The notes: generated from the sequence alone by a model not told the origin. A stretch of 64,000 nucleotides of DNA from Microbispora siamensis (GCF_016863095.1 NZ_BOOF01000004.1:124001-188000); one strand, 5' to 3'. Shown: positions 30,753 through 39,935, counted from the first letter of the stretch. A program made the numbers and translations.

Positions 30753-30917
30753 TCCTCCAGTGGGGGTTAGACGCTGGGGAAGTCGTCATTATGGTGCGCC
30801 AGAGACCGACATGTGGTGATAAATCGGTCCAATCCCGAAAGTATCTACCTTCTCTTAAACATGCCTTAGGCTGCGCAAAGCCCTAAATGTCCGATAATCC
30901 GCAGGTCAGGCGCGTGA

Positions 30918-31553
30918 TCAGCGAGGGGATCGCCTTGAGGGGCGCTTAAGGTCGTTCGCGGCCCCCCGCGCCACGCGTTCCAGTTCCTCGTGGTAGCTCT
31001 CCCACCAGGACGGATCGCCGGCCGTCATCACGTCGCCGACCCGGTATCCGGCGGCGCCGTCGATCGACTCGCGGACGATGTCGGCGTGGCCGGCGTGCCG
31101 GTGGGTTTCGGCGATCATGTGGACCAGCACGCGGTGCAGGGTCGCCCGCCGGTGCTCCTCCGGCCACCACACGATGTCGGCGGCCGACTCCAGTGGCAGC
31201 TCCGCGATCGTGGCGTCCGCGTGTCCCCAGGCGCGCCGGTACACCCCGGTGACGTACTCGCGGGACTCCTCGGCGGTGGCCCACATGTCCGCGTTCCTGG
31301 CGAAGGCGGCGGGCCCGAGATCGGGACGGAACCAGGGCACGGGCTCGTCGAAGTGACGGCCGAACACGAACCCCAGATACAGCAGCTCGACGCCGGCCAG
31401 ATGCTTGACCAGCCCCAGCAGGTTGGTGCCCGTCGGCGTCAACGGGCGGCGGACGTCGTATTCCGAGAGTCCGTCCAGCTTCCACAGCAGGGCGTCTCGA
31501 GCGTCCTGCAGATAGCGGCGCAGGTCGGCCTTCAGATCCGCCTCAGTGATCAT
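30918..31553 (-). CDS. DinB-family (DUF664) metal-binding protein
   Basis: A 211-residue four-helix-bundle protein. The three histidines that bind the metal in this family are recognisable in LVKHLAGVE (near 50) and ETHRHAGHAD (near 150-158). Some members are bacillithiol- or mycothiol-dependent S-transferases; the actual reaction here is unknown. It lies divergently from the sigma-factor gene, with 89 bp between, so shared regulation is possible. Confidence 0.85.
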   Translation of the reverse strand: MITEADLKADLRRYLQDARDALLWKLDGLSEYDVRRPLTPTGTNLLGLVKHLAGVELLYLGFVFGRHFDEPVPWFRPDLGPAAFARNADMWATAEESREYVTGVYRRAWGHADATIAELPLESAADIVWWPEEHRRATLHRVLVHMIAETHRHAGHADIVRESIDGAAGYRVGDVMTAGDPSWWESYHEELERVARGAANDLKRPSRRSPR

Positions 31554-31642
31554 GGCGTGTCTCCTGTTCGGGAACGAACGGTCGGGAGCCGGTCGTGCTC
31601 CCCGGGAGGGGAGACTCCCGATGTGAGGCAGAATCGTCGCTC

Positions 31643-32698
31643 GTGGGTGAGGCTTTTTCCCCGACGGCGGCGGACGGCGACCTGGCGCGGGCGCGAGACG
31701 GGGACGAGGCCGCGTTCACCAGGCTGGTCCGGCCGCTGCGCCCGGAGCTGCACGCCCACTGCTACCGCATGCTCGGCTCGGTCCACGACGCAGACGACGC
31801 CCTCCAGGACGCTCTGCTGCGGGCCTGGCGGGGCCTCGCCCGCTTCGAGGGCCGCTCCTCGCTGCGCACGTGGCTGTACGCCGTGACCACCCACGCCTGC
31901 CTCGACCTCGCGGAGAGCCGGGGCAGGCGGATGCTGCCGATGGACCTGGGCCCGTCGAGCGAGCGCGCGGTCGTGGACGGGCAGGGTCCGCTCGGCGACG
32001 TGGCCTGGCTGGGCCCCTATCCCGACGCCGGCCCGACGGACGGCCCGGCGGGGCGCTACGAGCGGCGCGAGGCCGTGGAGCTCGCCTTCGTCGCCGCTCT
32101 GCAGCACCTGCCCGGCAACCAGCGCGCGGCGCTGCTGCTCTTCGAGGTGCTCGGCTTCTCCGCCGCCGAGATCGCCGCGATGATGAAGACCTCGTCCGCC
32201 TCCGTGAACTCGGCTCTGGCGCGGGCCCGCAGGATCCTCGCGGAGAAGGCGCCCTCCCTCGACCGGCAGCGGGCGCCGCGCACGATCGGCGACCCCCGGG
32301 TGCGGGAGATCGCGGTCGGATTCGCGTCCGCTCTCGAACGCGGGGACGCCGACGCCCTGATCGCGCTGCTCACCGACGACGTCACCTGGTCGATGCCGCC
32401 GCTGCCGCACTGGTATCGCGGCATCGCGGCGGTCGCCGACTTCGCCGTACAGGTGCCGCTCACCCGCTGCCCGAGCTGGCGGTATGTCCTGACCGGCGCG
32501 AACGGCCAGCCGGCCGTGGCCTTCTACGTCGGGGAGGGCGCCGCCCTCCCGCACGCCGCCTGGTCGATCACCGTGCTGACCCTGCGGGACGAGCGGATCT
32601 GCGAGATCGCCTCATTCCTCGGCGCGGAGCACTTCGCCGGCTTCGGGCTGCCCGCCGTCCTTCCCGCCGTCCGCACCACCGGAGACGGCGGTCGCTGA
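31643..32698 (+). CDS. ECF-type sigma factor with C-terminal SnoaL-like domain (TIGR02960/SigG-like)
   Basis: A 351-residue sigma factor. Region 2 is FTRLVRPLRPELHAHCYRML through LRTWLYAVTTHACLD (about 20-95). Region 4 is QHLPGNQRAALLLFEVLGFSAAEIA (about 150-200). The last 120 residues form an NTF2/SnoaL-like domain with ALLTDDVTWSMPP. In this group the C-terminal domain replaces or supplements an anti-sigma factor. GTG 31643 is chosen; codons upstream look non-conserved. Its 3' end overlaps the opposing transporter gene by 87 bp. Target promoters are unknown. Confidence 0.9.
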   Translation: MGEAFSPTAADGDLARARDGDEAAFTRLVRPLRPELHAHCYRMLGSVHDADDALQDALLRAWRGLARFEGRSSLRTWLYAVTTHACLDLAESRGRRMLPMDLGPSSERAVVDGQGPLGDVAWLGPYPDAGPTDGPAGRYERREAVELAFVAALQHLPGNQRAALLLFEVLGFSAAEIAAMMKTSSASVNSALARARRILAEKAPSLDRQRAPRTIGDPRVREIAVGFASALERGDADALIALLTDDVTWSMPPLPHWYRGIAAVADFAVQVPLTRCPSWRYVLTGANGQPAVAFYVGEGAALPHAAWSITVLTLRDERICEIASFLGAEHFAGFGLPAVLPAVRTTGDGGR

Positions 32699-34069
32699 GG
32701 CCGTGGGCGCGGGTCCGGTCCCGTCCGCGCCGCCGACGGCGGCGAGGCGGTCGGCGGTCAGGTTGTATTTGAGCGTCATCAGCACGCCCGCGAACGTGAT
32801 CAGGGCGGGCACCACGGTCACGCCGATCATCACGGCGACGTGGGCGCTGTCCGATTGGGTCACCGGATGCTCGGGATCGGAGGAGACGAAGCCTCCCACG
32901 CCCAGCACCCACCCGTACGCGGTCGCCCCGAGCGCCGCCACCGCGTTCTCCACCGCGGTCCACAGACCGGTGAAGATCCCGCCCCTGCGCTCGCCGCTCA
33001 CCGCGCCGTCGTACGCGATGACGTCGGCGAGCATGGAGAACTGCAGCAGTTGCAGGCCCGCGTAGCCGACGCCCACGATCATCACGCACAGGTGCGCGTA
33101 CAGCTCGCCGAGCGCGGGCGTCGCGAGGATCAGCAGCGCGCCGGCCGTGAACAGCGTGCCGGACAGGATCATCGCGCCGCGCTTGTCGAGCTTGCGGGCC
33201 AGCCACACCCACAGCGGCATCGTGACCAGCATCGGCCCCACGAGCGCCGCGAAGAGCGTGGTGGTGGCGGAGGTGTCGTCGAGCGAGTAGGCGGCGAAGT
33301 AGGGCGCCCCGGCGAGCATCACGCCGGCCCCGAGCGTCTGCGCGGAGCTGAGTCCGAGCAGCCACAGGAACTGTTTGCTCGTGCGGGCGGCGGCGAGCTG
33401 CTCCCGCAGCGTCCCCTCGGATTTCTGCTGGCCGGTGAAGGGGGCGCGGGCGGTGCCGAAGAACGAGCCCAGCATCGCGACGAGCAGGATCGCGCCGAAG
33501 GCGATGCCCATGGTGCGATATCCGTCGGCCGTCTCGCCGGCGATCATCGGGGCGAGGATGCCGCTCATCGCGATCCCGACCGCGATGAGGACCATGCGCC
33601 ACTGCAGCAGCGAGGTCCGCTCGTGGTAGTCCGTGGTCATCTCCGCGGGCATCGCCTTGTACGGCACCTCGTAGAGGGCGTATCCGGTCGCGGCGGCCAG
33701 GAAGGTGACCCCCACGTACAGGGCGGCGGGCACGCCGGTGAGCGGCGGCCCGGCGAACATGAGGGCGAACGACACCGGCAGCACGAGGGCGCCGGCGAGC
33801 AGCCAGGGCCGGCGCGGTCCCCAGCGTGAGACCGTGCGGTCCGACCACCGGCCGACCAGGGTGTTGGCGATCAGGTCCCAGGCCTTGGGCAGGAAGAGCA
33901 CGACGCCCGCGAACGCGGCCGGCACCGCGAGCACGTTCGTCATGTAGAAGAGCAGCAGCAGCCCGGGGATCGTGGAGAAGTTGGCCGTACAGAACGAGCC
34001 GACGGCGTACCCGAGGCGAACCCCGAGGGAGACCTTCGACGGGGAGGGCGTCGCCGCCGTGGAAACCAT
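32612..34069 (-). CDS. GPH-family sugar/cation symporter (MFS)
   Basis: A 485-residue transporter with twelve predicted membrane helices. The GPH hallmark is clear: LGYAVGSFCTANF at the start, LVGRWSDRTVSRWGPRRPW after helix 2 and YEVPYKAMPAEMTTD between helices 4 and 5. These carriers import glycosides, pentosides or hexuronides with H+ or Na+; the substrate is not readable. The hydrophilic tail (about 445-485) overlaps the sigma gene on the other strand. ATG 34069 is chosen over an upstream TTG at 34090. Confidence 0.88.
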   Translation of the reverse strand: MVSTAATPSPSKVSLGVRLGYAVGSFCTANFSTIPGLLLLFYMTNVLAVPAAFAGVVLFLPKAWDLIANTLVGRWSDRTVSRWGPRRPWLLAGALVLPVSFALMFAGPPLTGVPAALYVGVTFLAAATGYALYEVPYKAMPAEMTTDYHERTSLLQWRMVLIAVGIAMSGILAPMIAGETADGYRTMGIAFGAILLVAMLGSFFGTARAPFTGQQKSEGTLREQLAAARTSKQFLWLLGLSSAQTLGAGVMLAGAPYFAAYSLDDTSATTTLFAALVGPMLVTMPLWVWLARKLDKRGAMILSGTLFTAGALLILATPALGELYAHLCVMIVGVGYAGLQLLQFSMLADVIAYDGAVSGERRGGIFTGLWTAVENAVAALGATAYGWVLGVGGFVSSDPEHPVTQSDSAHVAVMIGVTVVPALITFAGVLMTLKYNLTADRLAAVGGADGTGPAPTASATAVSGGADGGKDGGQPEAGEVLRAEE

Positions 34070-34208
34070 GGCGACATTCAAGCCGAGCAAGCGTCCGTTC
34101 GGAAGCGGTCTCCGGCAACGGTTCGGCGGCTGCGCGATGTCTCGTCGATCTCTGTCTTGCCGATCTCCGCCGGACGACGCCGGCGGAGATCGACGACGGG
34201 GTTCCGGC

Positions 34209-35096
34209 TCAGTCGCGCACGTCGGGGCAGACGACGTGCGCGCCGACCTCGATCAGGCGGCGTTCGGTGTGCGCGTCGGCGATCCGGGCCATGAGCACCG
34301 GGGCCTCGCTGGCCGCCAACTGCGGCAGCCGGGCGCGCACCCGCCGGTGCAGTTCCTTGACGATGTCGTCGGCGGCGAGGGTGTGCACCTTGACGTGCAG
34401 CATGATCCCCCACAGCCCGGCGGCCGTCCGCGCTTCGGAGATCCAGACGTGGTGGACGTAGGGATACTCCGGCAGCAGTTCGGCGACCGCCACCCGCAGC
34501 GCCGGCAGGATCGGATGACGCGTCCTGCGGTAGCCGGGGTCCACGACCTGCATCGCCCCCGACAGGTGCTGGCGGGGGGCCGGAACCCACTGCGACGGAA
34601 GTGCGGAGGGCGCGGCCGGAACCGGGGCGGGCACGGGCGGCGGGGGAGCCTGCCGCGTGGCCTGCGCGCGGGTCACGGTCGCCATCGCACCCGTGGCGTA
34701 CGCCGTGGGGGCGGCCGAGCCCATGGCCGACAGCGCGGGAGCGGGACCGGTGCGGGTCTGCTCCAGATGACGCCGCAGGTCGTCGATCGGCACGGCGGCG
34801 GCAGCGGGACCGGCCGCGTCGATCACGATCTCGCGCACGCCCGTGACGCGCTGGATGTCGAGGATGGTGTCGGCGTCGCACGCCGACAGCGAGTGGCTGC
34901 CACGGTGCCGGGCGTAGGTCGCCGGCCCCGTGTAGCCCAGCAGAACGCGTTCGCCGTTCTGCGTCGTGCCGAGCACCACGGAGCGGTCGGGGCGGACCGC
35001 CACCAGGATGCCCCACTCCGCGAGAGCCGCCAGGAGTTGCCGGGGGCTGCCATGCCGCGCGAGAACGTCGCCCAGGGAGGGGTTCCCGATGCTCAT
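34209..35096 (-). CDS. SseB-like domain protein of unknown function
   Basis: A 295-residue protein. Residues 15-105 resemble the SseB N-terminal domain (LLAALAEWGILVAVRPD, VLLGYTGPATYARH, REIVIDAAGP). An Ala/Pro-rich linker covers about 145-170. Residues 185-295 form a second domain that resembles SseB C-terminal regions (YVHHVWISEA, HVKVHTLAADDIVKELHRR). The protein is common in actinobacteria, sometimes near secretion genes; no role is known. No signal peptide is seen. Confidence 0.75.
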   Translation of the reverse strand: MSIGNPSLGDVLARHGSPRQLLAALAEWGILVAVRPDRSVVLGTTQNGERVLLGYTGPATYARHRGSHSLSACDADTILDIQRVTGVREIVIDAAGPAAAAVPIDDLRRHLEQTRTGPAPALSAMGSAAPTAYATGAMATVTRAQATRQAPPPPVPAPVPAAPSALPSQWVPAPRQHLSGAMQVVDPGYRRTRHPILPALRVAVAELLPEYPYVHHVWISEARTAAGLWGIMLHVKVHTLAADDIVKELHRRVRARLPQLAASEAPVLMARIADAHTERRLIEVGAHVVCPDVRD

Positions 35097-35479
35097 AGCC
35101 TGAACGATAGGGACTGGACCATGGCGAATCAGGCTAATCCCGAAGATTAGGTGCGATCAATACCGAGATGGGTGGCAGTCCGTATGGATCACGCGTAGGT
35201 GGGGTACACCGACCGGCTGGGCGCGTACATGAGCGAGTCTCATGAACCCCGCAGGTCCCATCCGAACCTTCAGGACGACACGCCGCACCCTCCGGACGAC
35301 ACGCCGCGGGAACGGCGCCGAAGCGGCGCGGATCGAGAATCCGAGACCGGGTCGTCGTGCCGTCGCGACACCGCCGAGACCTTGGGTGTCTCGCATGCCG
35401 GGCGCTCGTGAGAGCTTTCACAAGGCGCGGATAGACTCACGTCGTCCGCGCTGTCGCACTTCACGAAGGACTCAACCCA
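35097..35479. other. 383-bp intergenic region between the SseB-like gene and serA
   Basis: No convincing gene. A 13-bp direct repeat, GACGACACGCCGC, lies at 35274-35286 and 35295-35307. TAGACT at 35432-35437 resembles an actinobacterial -10 box, 48 bp before the serA GTG, but no good -35 stands in front of it. GAAGGA at 35465-35470 is the serA ribosome-binding site. I see no leader peptide with serine codons and no terminator, so attenuation is not supported here. Confidence 0.5.
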
Positions 35480-37069
35480 GTGAACAAGCCCGTCGTACTT
35501 GTCGCAGAAGAGCTCTCAGAAGCGGGTCTCGCCGTGCTCGGCGCGGATTTCGAGGTCCGGCACACCGACGGCGCCGACCGGTCGCAGCTGCTGCCCGCCC
35601 TCGCCGACGTGGACGCCCTGATCGTACGCAGCGCCACCCAGGTGGACGCGGAGGCCATCGCGGCGGCGCCCAAGCTGCGCGTCGTCGCCCGAGCCGGTGT
35701 GGGCCTCGACAACGTCGACGTCGAGGCCGCGACCAAGGCCGGCGTCATGGTCGTGAACGCCCCGACCTCCAACATCACCAGCGCCGCCGAGCACACGGTC
35801 GCGCTGATCCTCGCCAGCGCCCGCAACGTCGCCCAGGCGCACTCCGCGCTCAAGGACGGCGAGTGGAAGCGCTCGAAGTACACCGGTGTCGAGCTCGACG
35901 AGAAGGTCGTCGGCATCCTCGGCCTCGGCAAGATCGGCCAGCTCGTCGCGCAGCGCCTGCAGCCGTTCGGCGTCGAGATCATCGCGTACGACCCCTACCT
36001 GCAGCCGGCCCGCGCGGCGGCGATGGGCGTGCGGCTGGCGTCGCTGGAGGAGGTGCTCCAGCAGGCCGACTTCATCACGGTCCACCTGCCGAAGTCGAAG
36101 GAGACCATCGGCCTCATCGGCGACCGCGAGCTGCACATGGTCAAGCCGACCGTCCGGCTGATCAACGTCGCCCGCGGCGGGATCATCGACGAGAACGCCC
36201 TCTACTCCGCCCTCAAGGAGGGCCGTGTCGCCGGCGCGGGCATCGACGTGTTCGCCAAGGAGCCCTGCACCGACAGCCCGCTGTTCGAGTTCGACCAGGT
36301 CGTGGTGACGCCGCACCTCGGCGCCTCCACCCACGAGGCCCAGGAGAAGGCCGGCACGCAGGTCGCCCGCAGCGTGAAGCTGGCGCTCGCCGGCGAGTTC
36401 GTGCCCGACGCGGTGAACGTCCAGGGCGGCGCGGTCGCCGAGGACGTCAAGCCGGGCCTGCCGCTCACCGAGAAGCTGGGCCGCATCTTCACCGCGCTCG
36501 CGGGCGAGGTGGCCACCCGCCTGGACGTCGAGGTCCGCGGCGAGATCTCCGCCCAGGACGTCCGGGTCCTGGAACTGGCCGCGCTCAAGGGCGTCTTCAC
36601 CGACGTCGTCGAGGACGCGGTGACCTACGTCAACGCGCCGCTGCTGGCCAAGGACCGCGGGGTCGTGGTCGAGCTGGTCACCAGCGCGGAGAGCCCCGAC
36701 TGGCGCAACGTCATCACGGTGCGCGGCGTGCTCGCCGACGGCCGCACGGTCTCGGTCTCCGGCACCCTGTCCGGCCCGCGGCAGATCACCAAGATCGTCG
36801 AGGTCAACGGCTACGCGATGGAGATCGAGCCGACCGAGCACCTGGCGTTCTTCACCTACGCCGACCGCCCCGGCATCGTCGGCATCGTCGGCCGCCTGCT
36901 CGGCGAGCACAACGTGAACATCGCCTCCATGCAGGTCTCCCGGGACGTGAAGGGCGGCAAGGCGCTCATCGCGCTGACGGTCGACACGGCGATCCCGTCC
37001 GACGTCGTCGAGCAGATCGCGGCGGAGATCGGCGCCGACAGCGGCCGTACGGTCGACCTGGAGGACTGA
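35480..37069 (+). CDS. serA: D-3-phosphoglycerate dehydrogenase (three-domain type)
   Basis: A 529-residue enzyme that oxidises 3-phosphoglycerate to phosphohydroxypyruvate, committing carbon to serine. It has the type I layout: catalytic/NAD domain (GLGKIGQ near 150; NVARGGIID; TPHLGASTHEAQ), an allosteric substrate-binding domain (about 320-450) and a C-terminal ACT domain (LAFFTYADRPGIVG, about 455-529) that binds serine for feedback control. GTG 35480 follows GAAGGACTCAACCCA. It lies alone, between the ilv and leu genes. Confidence 0.97.
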   Translation: MNKPVVLVAEELSEAGLAVLGADFEVRHTDGADRSQLLPALADVDALIVRSATQVDAEAIAAAPKLRVVARAGVGLDNVDVEAATKAGVMVVNAPTSNITSAAEHTVALILASARNVAQAHSALKDGEWKRSKYTGVELDEKVVGILGLGKIGQLVAQRLQPFGVEIIAYDPYLQPARAAAMGVRLASLEEVLQQADFITVHLPKSKETIGLIGDRELHMVKPTVRLINVARGGIIDENALYSALKEGRVAGAGIDVFAKEPCTDSPLFEFDQVVVTPHLGASTHEAQEKAGTQVARSVKLALAGEFVPDAVNVQGGAVAEDVKPGLPLTEKLGRIFTALAGEVATRLDVEVRGEISAQDVRVLELAALKGVFTDVVEDAVTYVNAPLLAKDRGVVVELVTSAESPDWRNVITVRGVLADGRTVSVSGTLSGPRQITKIVEVNGYAMEIEPTEHLAFFTYADRPGIVGIVGRLLGEHNVNIASMQVSRDVKGGKALIALTVDTAIPSDVVEQIAAEIGADSGRTVDLED

Positions 37070-37091
37070 CACTCCGGCATCCGCTCATCGG

Positions 37092-37120
37092 ACGGCCCGG
37101 CGCCCCGCGCGCCGGGCCGT
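37092..37120 (+). terminator. Hairpin terminator of serA
   Basis: Perfect 12-bp stem: ACGGCCCGGCGC (37092-37103) with GCGCCGGGCCGT (37109-37120) and a 5-nt loop, 23 bp after the serA stop. TCGCGTTCTCC follows, with only a weak T-tract. Confidence 0.7.
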
Positions 37121-37158
37121 TCGCGTTCTCCATGGTCTGGTGCGGCGTTTTCCGTCCC

Positions 37159-37187
37159 GTGGACCGCGTCTCACCAAGTGATATACT
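37159..37187 (+). promoter_or_regulatory. Extended -10 promoter upstream of the 36-residue protein
   Basis: TGATATACT (37179-37187) is an extended -10 element, with GTGGAC (37159-37164) 17 bp upstream as a weak -35. TAGG-TCGT-CCTA just downstream is a short inverted repeat at the expected start site and could be an operator, perhaps for the ROK regulator. It is the best promoter candidate between serA and the ROK gene. Confidence 0.5.
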
Positions 37188-37414
37188 AGGTCGTCCTACG
37201 AGATTGTGGGGTACTCTTGCGATGACGAGGCGCCCCGCACTTCTACCTGCCGCGACGGGGCCTGATCAGGGCAGGCCAGCCCGTCGCGGAGCGACGCGCC
37301 GACGGCCTTCGGCTCGCCCGTGACGCGTGATCCGCGTTCCATCGGCGGCCGGCGTTCCGGATCCGCGACCGGCGGATCCGTTCTCAGCATTCCTCCGTCG
37401 AAGTGAGAATCGCC
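37188..37414 (+). other. Presumed 5' untranslated region upstream of the 36-residue protein
   Basis: About 227 bp with no convincing gene. A 33-codon ORF (37221-37322, MTRRPALLPAAT) has no ribosome-binding site and looks like chance. The stretch is GC-rich with several short inverted repeats (for example GGATCCGCGACCGGCGGATCC near 37358) that could fold, but it matches no riboswitch I know. Confidence 0.4.
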
Positions 37415-37525
37415 ATGTACGACATGTATCCCTGGGGCCGTGCCGAGGACGCTGAGGACGAGGCGGCCGCGGCGCTGCAGATCGCGCTCGACCGCCGCGA
37501 CAACGGGGGCGTACCGCAGCGCTGA
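37415..37525 (+). CDS. 36-residue protein starting MYDMYPWGR
   Basis: A small ORF: MYDMYPWGR, an acidic Ala-rich centre (AEDAEDEAAAALQIALD), then RRDNGGVPQR. It has GTGAGAATCGCC before its ATG and a promoter-like element upstream. A helical Ala/Glu segment flanked by a Tyr-Pro-Trp start and a basic end suggests a folded or partner-binding miniprotein. I recall similar MYD-YPW-type small proteins in other actinobacteria but cannot confirm it here. It lies 54 bp before the ROK gene, probably in one transcript. Confidence 0.6.
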   Translation: MYDMYPWGRAEDAEDEAAAALQIALDRRDNGGVPQR

Positions 37526-37579
37526 CCTGGCCGACGTCGGCGGGACCGGCCACCCTCCGGATGTGCCAATCTTGAGTGC

Positions 37580-38788
37580 GTGGTGAGCATCGGCGGTGGG
37601 GCCGCGAACACGACCAGCCTGCTCCGGTCGATCAACCAGCGGGTGGTGTTCACCGAGATCTTCCGCCTCGGCAAGGCCTCGCGCCCCGAACTCGCCCAGG
37701 TGACCGGACTGTCGAAGCCGACGATCTCGATGGCGCTGGCCGACCTGGAGCGTGCCAGGCTCGTCCGCCCGGTCGGGCTGCGCACTGGCGGCACCGGCCG
37801 TGCCGCGCTGCTCTACGAGATCAGGCCGGAGGCGGGCTGGGTGCTCGCCGCCGACATCGGCCGCACCACCGTGCGGCTCGCCCTCGCCGACCTCGTGGGC
37901 GACATCGTCGTCCGCAGGCAGGAGCCCTCCTCGGCGCGGTCGTACGACGGCCTGCTGGAGCAACTGGTGCGGATGGCGGCCGAGGTCGTCGCCGAGGCCG
38001 GTCTCGAGCCCGGCGACGTCACCGTCACCGTGTTCGGCACCCCCGGAATCCACGACAAGGAGAGCGGGGCGCTCCGGCTCGCGCCGAACCTGCCCGGCTG
38101 GGAACGTCCGGGCGCGGTGGACGCGCTGGCCGGCGTGACGGGCTCGCCGTACACGGTGGAGAACGACGTCGACCTCGCGGCGGTGGGGGAGGGCGCCTAC
38201 GGCCTGGGCAAGGGGGTCTCCCACTTCGTCCTCGTGTCCATCGGGACGGGCGTCGGCATGGGCGTGGTCATCGACGGCGGTCTCTACCGGGGCGCCCGGG
38301 GAGCGGCCGGCGAGATCTCGTACCTGCCGGTGGGCCTGCCCGAGGGCGAGGGCGGCCCGGGCTTGGACCGAAGGCGCGGCGAGTTCGAGTCGGTCGCGTC
38401 CGCCGACGGCGTCGTCGCGGCGGCGGCGCGTCTCGGCATGACGGCGGCCACGGCCAAGGAGGTCTTCGACGCCGCGCGCGGTGGCGACGCGGTCGCGCGC
38501 AAGGTCGTGGCTACCGAGGCCGGCCACGTCGCCCGGGCCCTCGCCGGGGTGATCGCCGTGCTCGATCCCGAACTGGTCGTGCTCGGCGGCGGCATCGGCG
38601 CACAGGCCGGCGACCTGCTCGCCGGACCGGTGGCGGAGCGGCTGGAGACGCTGGTGGCCCTCACGCCGCCGCGGATCGAGGTGTCCACGCTCGGGCCGGA
38701 CGCCGTGATCCTCGGGGCGCTGGCGGTCGGGCTGTCGACGGCGCGCGACCTCGTGTTCGAGCGTGCCGTCGCGGCGGGACCCGCCTGA
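37580..38788 (+). CDS. ROK-family transcriptional regulator
   Basis: A 402-residue protein with an N-terminal winged helix-turn-helix (about 20-75; GLSKPTISMALADLERARLV) and a sugar-kinase-like ROK domain (ADIGRTTVRLALADL near 90; SIGTGVGMGVVIDGGLYRGARGAAGEI near 215). The usual ROK zinc motif CxCGxxGC after GEI is absent: this stretch has no cysteine and reads PEGEGGPGLDRRR. The ligand is therefore hard to guess. GTG 37580 or the adjacent GTG 37583 is the start. Upstream of leuB, but a 75-bp gap separates them, so control of leuB is speculation. Confidence 0.88.
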   Translation: MVSIGGGAANTTSLLRSINQRVVFTEIFRLGKASRPELAQVTGLSKPTISMALADLERARLVRPVGLRTGGTGRAALLYEIRPEAGWVLAADIGRTTVRLALADLVGDIVVRRQEPSSARSYDGLLEQLVRMAAEVVAEAGLEPGDVTVTVFGTPGIHDKESGALRLAPNLPGWERPGAVDALAGVTGSPYTVENDVDLAAVGEGAYGLGKGVSHFVLVSIGTGVGMGVVIDGGLYRGARGAAGEISYLPVGLPEGEGGPGLDRRRGEFESVASADGVVAAAARLGMTAATAKEVFDAARGGDAVARKVVATEAGHVARALAGVIAVLDPELVVLGGGIGAQAGDLLAGPVAERLETLVALTPPRIEVSTLGPDAVILGALAVGLSTARDLVFERAVAAGPA

Positions 38789-38863
38789 CGGGCACGTACG
38801 CCCGGTATGGACCGAATGGTGAGATCGTGTTTCGATCTCCGAGACAACCGGTAAGGTACACGC

Positions 38864-39910
38864 ATGGAGTCGAGCAACATCCGCCTGGCAGTGATCCCCG
38901 GTGACGGTATCGGCACCGAGGTCGTCGCCGAAGGCCTCAAGGTCCTCAACGCCGCGGGCGTCAAGTCCGAGACCACCGAGTACGATCTCGGTGCCAAGCG
39001 CTACCACGCGACCGGGCAGACGCTTCCCGACGAGGTGCTCGACGAGCTGCGCGGCTACGACGCGATCCTGCTGGGCGCCGTCGGCGACCCGAGCGTGCCG
39101 CCCGGCGTCCTGGAGCGCGACCTTTTGCTGCGCCTGCGCTTCGAGCTCGACCACTACGTGAACCTCCGCCCGGTCAAGCTGTTCCCCGGCGTGACGACCC
39201 CGCTCGGCCAGGCCCGCCCCGAGGACATCGACATGATCGTCGTCCGTGAGGGCACCGAGGGGCCGTACGCAGGCGCCGGTGGCGTGATGCGCCGCGGCAC
39301 GCCGCACGAGATCGCCACGCAGGAGTCCCTGAACACGGCCTACGGCGTCGAGCGCGTCGTGCGCTACGCCTTCGAGAAGGCCCTGAGCCGGCCGCGCCGC
39401 AAGCTGACGCTGGTCCACAAGACCAACGTGCTGACGTACGCGGGCGACCTGTGGGCGCGCACCGTCGACCGGCTCAGCCTGGAGTTCCCCGAGGTCGAGA
39501 CCGACTACTGCCACGTCGACGCGGCCTCCATGTTCTTCATCACGCAGCCGCAGCGGTTCGACGTGATCGTCACCGACAACCTGTTCGGCGACATCCTGAC
39601 CGACATCGGCGCTGCGGTCGCCGGCGGCATCGGCCTGGCGGCCAGCGGCAACGTCAACCCGGCCCGCACGGCGCCGTCCATGTTCGAGCCCGTCCACGGC
39701 AGCGCGCCGGACATCGCGGGCCAGGGCAAGGCCGACCCGACCGCCACGATCCTGTCGGTCGCCATGCTCCTCGACCACCTCGGCCACGCCGAGGCGTCGG
39801 CCCGCGTCGAGCAGGCCGTGGCCGACGACCTGATCGAGCGCCAGAGCGCGTGGGCGGCGCGCTCCACCCGCGAGATCGGCGACGACATCGCCGCCCGAGT
39901 AGCCGGCTGA
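38864..39910 (+). CDS. leuB: 3-isopropylmalate dehydrogenase
   Basis: A 348-residue NAD-dependent decarboxylating dehydrogenase of leucine synthesis. Markers: [10 protein letters not shown], the arginine set in [33 protein letters not shown], and the metal and NAD sites [15 protein letters not shown] and [18 protein letters not shown]. Leucine IPMDH rather than isocitrate dehydrogenase is favoured by length and by the many leucine genes around. A 7-bp hairpin (38821-38839) lies in its upstream region. Single gene, ended by a strong terminator. Confidence 0.95.
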   Translation: MESSNIRLAVIPGDGIGTEVVAEGLKVLNAAGVKSETTEYDLGAKRYHATGQTLPDEVLDELRGYDAILLGAVGDPSVPPGVLERDLLLRLRFELDHYVNLRPVKLFPGVTTPLGQARPEDIDMIVVREGTEGPYAGAGGVMRRGTPHEIATQESLNTAYGVERVVRYAFEKALSRPRRKLTLVHKTNVLTYAGDLWARTVDRLSLEFPEVETDYCHVDAASMFFITQPQRFDVIVTDNLFGDILTDIGAAVAGGIGLAASGNVNPARTAPSMFEPVHGSAPDIAGQGKADPTATILSVAMLLDHLGHAEASARVEQAVADDLIERQSAWAARSTREIGDDIAARVAG

Positions 39911-39935
39911 TCCCGGCCGCTCATCCCGACATCAC

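Noticed and set aside
30753-30917. Possible ydaO-type c-di-AMP riboswitch upstream of the CAP-domain gene
   Set aside because: Secreted wall proteins in actinobacteria often have one, but none of the conserved ydaO sequence blocks is present here.
35199-35411. A 70-codon ORF before serA
   Set aside because: No ribosome-binding site, low-complexity Arg/Asp/Pro product and no recognisable pattern.
35242-37323. A 693-codon frame overlapping serA on the same strand
   Set aside because: The product is Arg/Gly/Pro-rich without any domain, and serA in the other frame is unmistakable.
38821-38839. GAGATCG/CGATCTC hairpin as a leuB attenuator
   Set aside because: It has no T-run and no leader ORF with Leu codons, so it is more likely an operator or chance.
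37196-39787. An 863-codon minus-strand frame opposite the ROK gene and leuB
   Set aside because: Shadow of two real genes; no ribosome-binding site or conserved motif.
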